From contig JAKQJD010000334.1 in the NCBI GenBank assembly GCA_029561355.1, positions 1 to 37,634 of the forward strand: DNA of 37,634 nt, read 5' to 3'. Positions 22,148-29,253 of this stretch are shown here, one piece after another (within the stretch, counting starts at the first letter, position 1; each line of letters opens with the position of its first letter). Origin of the DNA: Bacteroidota bacterium. Lineage in GTDB: Bacteria; Bacteroidota; Bacteroidia; Chitinophagales; Saprospiraceae. Below the pieces are notes generated by a model. It saw only the letters and a list, made by a program, of their open reading frames with translations. It searched no databases and was not told the DNA's origin. Both the position numbers and the translations under genes were made by a program.

Positions 22148-22189
22148 AAAAAAAGCGCGCCAGACAAAAGTGACTTTTGCCTGGCGCGC
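22148..22189 (-). terminator. Strong intrinsic terminator after the S8 protease gene
   Basis: GCGCGCCAG (22155-22163) and CAAAAG (22165-22170) pair with 22174-22179 and 22181-22189, with one mismatch and a 3-base loop. On the minus strand the stem is followed by seven T residues (22154-22148). Confidence 0.88.
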
Positions 22190-22202
22190 CGGATAAACCT
22201 GT

Positions 22203-25200
22203 TTACTGTACGACTATTTTATATGTAGCCGAGCCTGTGTCCGACTGGATCACTAACTGGTAAATTCCTTTTTCAAGGGACGGGTTTTCAAAATGAACGT
22301 CCGTAACAGCCTCACTAACAAACGTTTCCGTTTTTTGTAGCAACCGCCCCTGCATATCGAGCAACGATAACGTAACCGCACCTGATCCGGAACCTTTCAG
22401 TTCGACGTGGAAGTCGCCCGCATTCGGATTGGGAAGCACCCGAATACCGATCCGATCCGATAAATTGGAGGTTGCGGTGGTTTCCACCATCACGATCGTA
22501 ACCTTATCTACAGTGCCGCAATCATTCGTCGCCGAAAGCCTGACTACATAGTTGCCGGGGGCCGGAAAAACGTGAACAGGATTTGCAGCTGTGCTGGTAT
22601 CACCGTCTCCGAATGTCCATAAATAGGTGTTGCCATTAGATGTGGTGTTGGTGAAGGTCACATTCAAATCGCTGGACAGGAAAGTAAAATTTGTCGTCGG
22701 CAACGGTTTTACAAGAACTTGCTGCACGGCAGTATCCGCGCCGAGCGCATTGCTCACGATCAGACGCGGTGTTTTGGCGCCTGCCAGCAAATAACGCACG
22801 GCATGCGGCCCGGGTCCGGTTGCCGTGAGTGGCGAGGCGCCCGCACTGAATTGCCAGGTGTACAGGCTGGACGGGGAAATGGGGCCCAGCGCCTGGAAAA
22901 TGACGGTGTCTGCCCGGCAAACGGTATCCATGGAAACTGATAACTGGGCGTCGGGCGCTTGCAGGTCGAATTCGAATAAATTGATGTTATCCAGGTAAAG
23001 ATTATTGCCGAAATCGTTGACGGAAACAAAACGAACAAAAATAGATTGTCCTTCAAACTGCTGTAAATCAATGTATTCGGTGCGCCAGTCGGCTGCATTG
23101 TCGGGTTTGAAATTGGCGGTCGTATTGGGTACGGTCGCCAGTTGCGGGTCTGTTTTTTCCCAAACGACGATTGGCGTCGACTGCGGATCACAATCGGCGA
23201 ACACCTCCACACGCAGGCTTTCGGTATACGTGGAGTTGTACTGCGCATGCGCTACATCGAACTTCAGTCCCGGGCTCGGCAGGTTTTGCAAGTCCAGCGG
23301 CGGCAGGTAAACGTAATCCTCCTGGCCTGTTTCATTGTAACTAAAACAGTTCAGGTACAGCGCCCGGGTAGCGGCTCCGTTGGTGCCCGTAATTCCATCC
23401 GTTTCCAGGGCCCAGGTAAGGCCGCCCGTTTCCGCATCCGGATTTACGATTAGCCAGCCAGCGGGTAATGCAGGAGACGGTTCGAAATTTTGTGTAAAAT
23501 AGGTACTGACAGGATTGGTAATGTACACCAGTGCATAGGCGACCGTGTCGTTGTAAATATAATCGTCGGGAGGGTAGGTGACCCAGATGCGGACCTGAAC
23601 GTTTCCATTGCCGTTCAGCAGAACAGGGTTTGGGAAAGTGAAATTAAGCGTTTGCCCGACTGGTATGGCAGTTAAAGCGGATGATACAACCGGCTGATTA
23701 CCAAATTGATAATTCACTGTAGCATCGGTTACGAGGTTCAGTCCGGTGTTTTTAATCTGTACCTGTACGGAATAATTAACTGGAGAACAGGCCAGAATCG
23801 TATCCGTTTGCGGAGATGCGGAAACGTTTATCGCCAGGTCGTCGGGAGCGGGGCAGTTTTTCAAACCTCCCGGCCAGTTTACTGCAATGGCCCTGCGACC
23901 CGCGACCCCGTTTTCGGTAGCGCTGCGAACGGAAACCCATTTGTCCAGTTGCGGGCTGGTGATGGCGAATGTGGCGGAATTCACTGCGGAGGACTGCACG
24001 ATTTCCATGTATTTGCTACCAAGCAGGTACACGTCGTATGAGAGAGTGTCCTGCACGTCCGTCCACGTCAGGGTCATGGAATCCAGGCAAACTTTTGCAA
24101 AACTGATGTTTTGCGGTATCGGCACAATGCTGAATGGCTGGTCATTGGTATCTGTGGAACTGCCTCGTTGCAACTGAAGCCGCACTTTACCACTTATGGT
24201 AGCCGGAACTGCCCAGTCGTACATGCGGGCCGTACTGACCACCGTGGTGATGGTTTGCCAGTTGGCGCCGTTGTCGGTGGAATAACTGAGCACAAAGTTT
24301 TCGGTATTGCCGAAAGCGTCCCAGTGAATGCGCTCTGTTTCTCCCGGCACAAAACCTTCGCCGCCGTTGGGGTATGTGATGGTGACCTGGTCGGTGAGAA
24401 ATTCCCAGGACAGGTAAAAAGGCTGCGGTCCCAGCGGCACTTCCATACCGGTTACGGAAATGGTATAAATGCCGGCAACGGGGTTGTCGATGGCCACCTG
24501 TTCCACGTTGTTAAGCGAATCGCGGCCTTTGCCGGCAGGCGTATTCAGAATAACGGGATCGGGTGTGGGGTCGAGTTTCCAGGGCAGGTACACGGGTGCG
24601 TTGTTGCCGGTTACCGTAATATCCAGGTCATTGATCAGCGCTTTCGGCGCAAACTCCGACGCGGGCGCTTCCGGCCAGTACAACATGATTTTTGCCTGCC
24701 GGACTCCATCGGGAATGTGCAGCGTTTGGGTGTAAGTGGCGCCGTTGTCTACCGATGCTTCGCTCCACTGATTTTGTTCGATCAGATTCAGGGCACGGCC
24801 GGCGTTCACGTGTCCCCAGCCGAATTTGAAGTCGGGTCCCACATTTCCCAGGTCGTTGGCAGAGTTGAGCAGGAGGTTTTTCAGCAATGCTGCCGTCGGT
24901 TCCGTTTGATCATGAAGCGATTTGTAGGCATGGGTCAACTGGGCCATACAACCGGCAATACCGGGAGCGGCCCCGGAAGTGCCACCGAAAACCTGGTAAG
25001 CATTGAAAGGAGAAGTAGATTCCTGATTCGTACCGTTGGCCGAAATATCGGGTTTGAGGCGCCCGTCGTAAGCCGGACCTCGGCTCGAAGTGTTGTCCAG
25101 TGCCGCAGTCGAGTTCAAATTCGCAGCGGAAATGCTGTTTTTGCCCTGTTTGTGGCCGCCTGTGATATTGCCCCATTGATTACCGGCGCCGTAATTGTCC

Positions 25201-26300
25201 GCACCGCAATCGTCGCCATTGGCGTTGCCGGCGGAAAATACGTGCATCAGCGTCGGGTATTCGAACATCTGTTGGTCGGTAATGCGCGACGACATCGTGT
25301 AACCGCTGTTGCAGCCGTTGGAATAGGAAGAGTTGGTGATCGTGACGTTTTCATCTAAAAACAGGTTCAGTGTCTGGCCCTGAAAATCGCTGGAATAATC
25401 CACGGCATACAGGTGCGCGCCGGCGGCCATTCCTTTTTTTCTAGGATCGAGATTACCCGCTCCGGTCAGGATACCGGCCACCCCGTCGCCGTGTGTTCCG
25501 GCATCCGGCGGCTGGTTGGTCAGGTTGGTCAAACGGCCTGCAAAGTCGATATGCGGACCCAACTGGCCGTCGTCGCGGACGAGTACGCTGACACCGTCGC
25601 CATTGTATTTTTTACCCGACTGCGCATCGCTGTCGAGCAGGTTGGAGCGGTGCAGCGAACGGCCTTTGGTGTCTTCCGGTTCGGCGGGCGGCGGAATCAG
25701 TTCCATCCATTGTATAAATGGCGCCAATGCGGCACTTTCCAGTTCATCCTGCCGGACGAGCAATTGTATAAAATGTGCATTGGTACCTGTTGTCAACACG
25801 TCCCAACCGTACTTTTTGCAAAGTTCAACGGCCGTGGCAAGTTCCACGTGGGGGTAAATCTGTACATTTACGGCTAAACGATCGCCCGATACGGCCCATT
25901 CGCCATACGGGCGTTCGCGAAGGTTCCGGGCAAGTTTCCATACCGGCTGTACCGGCACAATGCTTTGTACCTGTATGCGCTCCAGTTGGGTCAGGTCGTA
26001 ATATTCGGGTATGGAAATCAGGTAAATACCGCCCGGGATGTATTCGAGTATATCGATACCGGAAGCCGCCAGCAGTGCGCGGTTTTCTGTGGAAATCAGT
26101 TTTTCCGTACGAATAAACCGAACGTACCTTCCGGAAGAAATTTCATTTTTATCCGGAAGCAAAAGTTTAAAAGTGTTGAAATTTGCGGGCAGTTTTTCCA
26201 CGCCGAAACTGAAATGTACCGGGAAGGCAGATTGGCCGTGCAGCGTAAAAAAAGAAGCAAGAAAGAAGAAAACAAACAAAGGGAATACGCGTCTGAACAT
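22203..26300 (-). CDS. Secreted S8 (subtilisin) protease with PKD and T9SS C-terminal domain
   Basis: From the ATG at 26300 the product has 1365 residues and begins with a signal peptide (FPLFVFFFLASFFTLHGQ). A longer in-frame start at 26357 would bury the signal peptide, so I reject it. The S8 triad appears as Asp243 or Asp244 (VLVRDDGQLGP), His270 (GTHGDGVAGIL) and Ser442 (FGGTSGAAPGIAG). Beyond are a pre-protease region, beta-sandwich domains, a CARDB/MAM-like part, a PKD domain near 1195-1270 (WTFGDGDTSTAANPVHVFPA), and a type A T9SS sorting domain at the end (RIGIRVLPNPNAGDFHVEL, then MQGRLLQ and GIYQLVI). It should cross the outer membrane through T9SS and be released or anchored at the surface, degrading external proteins. 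Confidence 0.93.
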   Translation of the reverse strand: MFRRVFPLFVFFFLASFFTLHGQSAFPVHFSFGVEKLPANFNTFKLLLPDKNEISSGRYVRFIRTEKLISTENRALLAASGIDILEYIPGGIYLISIPEYYDLTQLERIQVQSIVPVQPVWKLARNLRERPYGEWAVSGDRLAVNVQIYPHVELATAVELCKKYGWDVLTTGTNAHFIQLLVRQDELESAALAPFIQWMELIPPPAEPEDTKGRSLHRSNLLDSDAQSGKKYNGDGVSVLVRDDGQLGPHIDFAGRLTNLTNQPPDAGTHGDGVAGILTGAGNLDPRKKGMAAGAHLYAVDYSSDFQGQTLNLFLDENVTITNSSYSNGCNSGYTMSSRITDQQMFEYPTLMHVFSAGNANGDDCGADNYGAGNQWGNITGGHKQGKNSISAANLNSTAALDNTSSRGPAYDGRLKPDISANGTNQESTSPFNAYQVFGGTSGAAPGIAGCMAQLTHAYKSLHDQTEPTAALLKNLLLNSANDLGNVGPDFKFGWGHVNAGRALNLIEQNQWSEASVDNGATYTQTLHIPDGVRQAKIMLYWPEAPASEFAPKALINDLDITVTGNNAPVYLPWKLDPTPDPVILNTPAGKGRDSLNNVEQVAIDNPVAGIYTISVTGMEVPLGPQPFYLSWEFLTDQVTITYPNGGEGFVPGETERIHWDAFGNTENFVLSYSTDNGANWQTITTVVSTARMYDWAVPATISGKVRLQLQRGSSTDTNDQPFSIVPIPQNISFAKVCLDSMTLTWTDVQDTLSYDVYLLGSKYMEIVQSSAVNSATFAITSPQLDKWVSVRSATENGVAGRRAIAVNWPGGLKNCPAPDDLAINVSASPQTDTILACSPVNYSVQVQIKNTGLNLVTDATVNYQFGNQPVVSSALTAIPVGQTLNFTFPNPVLLNGNGNVQVRIWVTYPPDDYIYNDTVAYALVYITNPVSTYFTQNFEPSPALPAGWLIVNPDAETGGLTWALETDGITGTNGAATRALYLNCFSYNETGQEDYVYLPPLDLQNLPSPGLKFDVAHAQYNSTYTESLRVEVFADCDPQSTPIVVWEKTDPQLATVPNTTANFKPDNAADWRTEYIDLQQFEGQSIFVRFVSVNDFGNNLYLDNINLFEFDLQAPDAQLSVSMDTVCRADTVIFQALGPISPSSLYTWQFSAGASPLTATGPGPHAVRYLLAGAKTPRLIVSNALGADTAVQQVLVKPLPTTNFTFLSSDLNVTFTNTTSNGNTYLWTFGDGDTSTAANPVHVFPAPGNYVVRLSATNDCGTVDKVTIVMVETTATSNLSDRIGIRVLPNPNAGDFHVELKGSGSGAVTLSLLDMQGRLLQKTETFVSEAVTDVHFENPSLEKGIYQLVIQSDTGSATYKIVVQ

Positions 26301-26362
26301 ATGCGGAGAAAGGTTTGATCTACAAGTAAGTTGATTTGGTCGGCAAAAATCTTGCATCCGGC

Positions 26363-26389
26363 AACCAAAACCCGATAATCGGGTTGGTT
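26363..26389. promoter_or_regulatory. Palindrome between divergent S8 protease and TerC genes
   Basis: The core AACCCGA-TAA-TCGGGTT (26369-26385) is a 7-bp inverted repeat with a 3-base centre. Outer AACC/GGTT (26363-26366 and 26386-26389) extends it with a 2-base bulge. Its position between divergent genes suits an operator, but no regulator is identified. Confidence 0.3.
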
Positions 26390-26457
26390 TATCAGCGCCA
26401 AAGTAACCTGCTTTCCGTTAAAATACAGAAGGATAAACTGTCATATTCCGTCAAATT

Positions 26458-26480
26458 CAGCCACCGGGGAAAGGTGGCTG
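26458..26480 (+). other. Leader hairpin before the TerC gene
   Basis: CAGCCACC (26458-26465) and GGTGGCTG (26473-26480) form an 8-bp stem with a 7-base purine loop, 21 bases before the ATG. TerC-family genes elsewhere can be under Mn riboswitch control, but I could not match the yybP-ykoY consensus here. Confidence 0.4.
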
Positions 26481-26501
26481 CCGAAAAAACGAACCAGAAA
26501 C

Positions 26502-27500
26502 ATGATTTCACCGATAGCCTGGGTAGGATTTATCATTTTAGTATTGCTGTTGATGGCCGTCGATCTGGGCCTGCTGAACAAAAAAGTGCACACCCCGACG
26601 TCAAAAGAAGCCCTGTACAGTACGCTGGGTTGGGTTTTACTGGCGCTTGGATTCAATGTGTGGATTTATTTTGCTTACCAGCACCAATGGCTGGGTCTGG
26701 GAACCTACCAGCATGAGCCGATGGGCGGATACGAGGCGGCATTGAAGTTCCTCACCGGATATTTGCTGGAGGAATCGCTCAGTATCGACAACCTTTTTGT
26801 GATGGCGCTGGTATTCGCCCGTTTTCAGGTACCGAAGGAGTTTCAGCACCGCATTCTGTTTTGGGGCATTCTGGGAGTGCTCGTGTTCAGGGGGATTTTG
26901 ATCGGAACCGGCGTTTGGCTGGTGCACTATTTTACCTGGCTGTTTTATTTTTTCGGCGCTTTGCTGTTGTATTCTGCCTATCGTATGTTTCAGCACAAAG
27001 AGGAAGAGACCGACGTCGATATGGAAAGATACTGGATCGTACGTTTTATCAGCCGGTTTTACCCGGTGAGCAATTCCTATGATCATGGTCATTTTTTTAC
27101 CATAGAAAATGGCCGCAAAGCCGTGACGCCCATGATGATAGCGCTGCTGGTGATCGAGACGACGGATATCCTGTTTGCGTTCGATTCGGTGCCGGCCGTG
27201 TTTTCGATTACCACGGATCCGTTCCTGGTTTTTTCCTCCAATATTTTCGCGATCATGGGATTGCGCTCCATGTATTTTGTTCTGGCAGATATGCTGAACC
27301 GCTTTGAGTACCTGCGCTACAGCCTGGTTGCGATCCTGTTTTTTATCGGGGTCAAAATGATCCTGATACCCTTGAAAGTACATATTCCCATCGGACTTTC
27401 CCTGGGCATCATCGGCCTGTTTATGATAGCGGGAATCGCGTTTTCACTCCTCCAAAGAAAGGAAGATAACCCCGCGGAAGAGGATGATATGGCTGAATAA
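26502..27500 (+). CDS. TerC family integral membrane protein (Alx-like)
   Basis: The 332-residue product is strongly hydrophobic with about eight or nine membrane segments. It carries the two family signatures with acidic residues inside helices: LLEESLSIDNLFVMALVF and LLVIETTDILFAFDSVPAV. The tail (RKEDNPAEEDDMAE) is acidic and cytoplasmic. Members such as Alx act in manganese export and pH or redox stress; others (TerC) confer tellurite resistance. A metal-export role is the likeliest, but the sequence does not settle the ion. No ter gene neighbours are present, which argues against a tellurite cassette. It is divergent from the S8 protease gene, with a short hairpin in its leader. Confidence 0.88.
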   Translation: MISPIAWVGFIILVLLLMAVDLGLLNKKVHTPTSKEALYSTLGWVLLALGFNVWIYFAYQHQWLGLGTYQHEPMGGYEAALKFLTGYLLEESLSIDNLFVMALVFARFQVPKEFQHRILFWGILGVLVFRGILIGTGVWLVHYFTWLFYFFGALLLYSAYRMFQHKEEETDVDMERYWIVRFISRFYPVSNSYDHGHFFTIENGRKAVTPMMIALLVIETTDILFAFDSVPAVFSITTDPFLVFSSNIFAIMGLRSMYFVLADMLNRFEYLRYSLVAILFFIGVKMILIPLKVHIPIGLSLGIIGLFMIAGIAFSLLQRKEDNPAEEDDMAE

Positions 27501-27545
27501 TGTTGTGTTCTCAAAGCCATTCCAAAAATTTAACAGCCGTCTATC

Positions 27546-27575
27546 TTGACAATTTGAAAAAGCGGATTATTTTTG
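27546..27575 (+). promoter_or_regulatory. Promoter of the small gene at 27721
   Basis: TTG (27546-27548), 19 bases, then TATTTTTG (27568-27575): a full match to the Bacteroidota consensus. It lies 46 bases past the TerC stop and gives a leader of about 140 bases before the ATG at 27721. Confidence 0.6.
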
Positions 27576-27720
27576 TATCTGTTAAAGGGCTTTTGGCAAG
27601 GGTTTTGTGCTTGTGAATAGTCGTTTGACAGAACATTCATTCACCTTATTCATTCATTTCAACTTCCGTAAAAAATCCTCCGGATTCCCGGGAGTTATAA
27701 CCTAAAACTTGACTTTTGCC

Positions 27721-27864
27721 ATGAAACATTGGGAGAAGGGTAAAAAGGATATCCGCCGCACGGACGAATCGTCCTACCTACAACAAGACCACAAGAAGAA
27801 AAAATTAAAACCTGTAGAAAAAACAAAATACCGCTTACGCGGTGTTTCAGACCAAGAAGAATAG
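27721..27864 (+). CDS. Small basic protein of 47 residues, function unknown
   Basis: An ATG at 27721 opens a frame of 47 codons ending in TAG at 27862-27864. The product starts MKHWEKGKKDIRRTDESSYL, has a central lysine run (HKKKKLKPVEKTKYRLRG) and ends VSDQEE. It is highly charged, with no signal peptide or membrane segment. I do not recognise the family. The case for a real gene is the arrangement: a consensus promoter at 27546-27575, a leader of about 140 bases, then a strong intrinsic terminator 21 bases after the stop. The charged composition would suit an RNA- or ribosome-associated peptide, which is speculation. An alternative is that the transcript is a regulatory RNA and the frame is incidental. 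Confidence 0.6.
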   Translation: MKHWEKGKKDIRRTDESSYLQQDHKKKKLKPVEKTKYRLRGVSDQEE

Positions 27865-27884
27865 CAGAAATACAGCAAGTTTTC

Positions 27885-27918
27885 AGCGGAAAAGGACTCG
27901 TCCTTTTCCGCTTTTTTT
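27885..27918 (+). terminator. Strong intrinsic terminator after the small gene
   Basis: AGCGGAAAAGGAC (27885-27897) pairs perfectly with 27900-27912, followed by seven T residues (27912-27918). It ends the transcript of the small gene and lies 31 bases before the convergent LacI gene's stop. Confidence 0.9.
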
Positions 27919-27948
27919 GTGCCCCAGTGGCTCTCAAGTCCTCTCTTA

Positions 27949-29037
27949 CTAAAGCATTGCAAAAGGAGATTCCAGCGACTTTTTCAGGTAGTAGGATGCG
28001 TTTTCCCGAACGATAATGTCCAGGGGAAGATATTGCTGGGAAGGAATTTCCTTTCGCAGGATCAGGTGGTGCACCAGCGAATGCACCCCGAGGTAACCCT
28101 GCCGCCAGGCGTTCTGGTTGATCAGGAAACGAATTTTATTGGATTCCAGCAGCCGGAGATTGGGCTCGATCAGATCGAAGCCAACAATTTTTATCTGGGT
28201 CGCCAGGCGATCGTCCAAAGCCTCTACAAGTTTGTATGCCCTGGAATTGGTGACGAAAAAGCCTTTGAGGCGCGGGTTGTTTTCCAGTTGGCCGACTGCC
28301 CAGGCTTTCATCTGGACAGGATCGTCGAATGCTTCGAATACGGCCGTATGAATACCGATATTCTTGGGCGCCACCCGGTCGAAAAAATCCTTGAAACCCT
28401 GCTGTTTGGCTTGCAGGTGCCGGGCGCCGGGCACTTCCCGGTCGAGATTGAGTACCATGGCATGGTCGCCGTCGTTGAGGCCGAAATTGAGCAGCCTGCC
28501 GGCCAGAACGCCGCTTTGGTAGGAATCCTGTCCGATATAACTGAGCGCATCGGTGCCCTCTATTTGCGTGTTGATCATCACTTTCGGAATGCCGAGCCGG
28601 GTCGTTTCCTGAATCAGCCACATGGACTCGTCGTGAAACAAGGGGGCGATCAGGACGCCGTCAGGAGCCGTAGCCACCACGTTTTTCAGGATATCCAGAT
28701 AACTTTTGGGCTCGAACAAGGGAAAAAAATGGAACTCGATCTGCGCGCCGTATTGCCCGACGGTTTCTGCAGCCCGTTCCACACCTTCTTTCGGCTGTTC
28801 CCAATACGGATCGAAACGGTAGTCGGGCAAAATGACTGCAATCCGGTAGGTCTTCTTGTTATTGGCCAGGGATCGCGCCATCATATTCGGTTCATACCCC
28901 ATTTCTTCCATCACTTTCAGCACCCGGGCCCGTACGTCGGGCGATACGTGCCCCCGGTTGTGCAACACGCGATCGACGGTTCCGATGGAAACGCCCGTTT
29001 GCGCGGCAATGTCTTTTATTCTGATCTTTTGTTGCAT
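27949..29037 (-). CDS. LacI family transcriptional regulator, divergent from the glucosamine-6-phosphate deaminase gene
   Basis: The 362-residue product has a LacI HTH (RIKDIAAQTGVSIGTVDRVL, residues 6-25) and hinge (YEPNMMARSLANNKKTYRIA), then a periplasmic-binding-protein-like sensor (DGVLIAPLFHDESM; YIGQDSYQSGVLAGRLLNFG; IVGFDLIEPNLRLL). TVDRVLHNRG marks the subgroup that includes sugar-responsive regulators. Two copies of a CCGTGTnCGCACAC site lie 79 to 125 bases upstream of its start, in the divergent gap shared with the deaminase gene. It therefore probably represses or co-regulates amino-sugar use; the inducer would be an amino sugar or its phosphate, by inference. The stop lies next to the terminator of the small gene at 27721. 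Confidence 0.9.
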   Translation of the reverse strand: MQQKIRIKDIAAQTGVSIGTVDRVLHNRGHVSPDVRARVLKVMEEMGYEPNMMARSLANNKKTYRIAVILPDYRFDPYWEQPKEGVERAAETVGQYGAQIEFHFFPLFEPKSYLDILKNVVATAPDGVLIAPLFHDESMWLIQETTRLGIPKVMINTQIEGTDALSYIGQDSYQSGVLAGRLLNFGLNDGDHAMVLNLDREVPGARHLQAKQQGFKDFFDRVAPKNIGIHTAVFEAFDDPVQMKAWAVGQLENNPRLKGFFVTNSRAYKLVEALDDRLATQIKIVGFDLIEPNLRLLESNKIRFLINQNAWRQGYLGVHSLVHHLILRKEIPSQQYLPLDIIVRENASYYLKKSLESPFAML

Positions 29038-29115
29038 GAAAATGGTGTCCGAAAAAGATGCCGACGCGAAGTTATGTCGCCCTTTCCGGAAACAAATATC
29101 CGTACAATATCTTTA

Positions 29116-29162
29116 CCGTGTACGCACACACGCTAAAAAAAATATGCCGTGTGCGCACACGG
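29116..29162. promoter_or_regulatory. Two LacI-type operators in the divergent gap
   Basis: CCGTGTGCGCACACGG (29147-29162) is a perfect 16-bp palindrome with a central CG, the LacI-family hallmark. A second copy, CCGTGTACGCACACAC (29116-29131), matches at 13 of 16 positions. Their centres are 31 bp apart, about three helical turns, so both face the same side of the DNA and could be bound cooperatively. Confidence 0.8.
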
Positions 29163-29178
29163 TCTGAATAATATGCCG

Positions 29179-29186
29179 TACTTTTG
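29179..29186 (+). promoter_or_regulatory. -7 promoter element of the glucosamine-6-phosphate deaminase gene
   Basis: TACTTTTG is a full TAnnTTTG match. The -33 region would fall on the operator at 29147-29162, where no TTG is present. Repressor bound there would exclude RNA polymerase. Confidence 0.5.
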
Positions 29187-29253
29187 ACCCATTAAGAAAT
29201 TGCTCATTGCCGGAAAAGGCATGCATCATTCAACCGGATTTTTTGATAACATT

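Noticed and set aside
24111..25358. 415-codon open frame on the plus strand opposite the S8 protease
   Set aside because: Lies within the protease domain on the other strand, which has a complete catalytic triad; no signal or motif in the antisense product.
26301..26357. Upstream in-frame start for the S8 protease
   Set aside because: It would place 19 polar residues before an otherwise ideal signal peptide that begins at the 26300 ATG.
26390..26501. yybP-ykoY manganese riboswitch ahead of terC
   Set aside because: Expected from the family, but I could not find the conserved core segments; only a simple hairpin is present.
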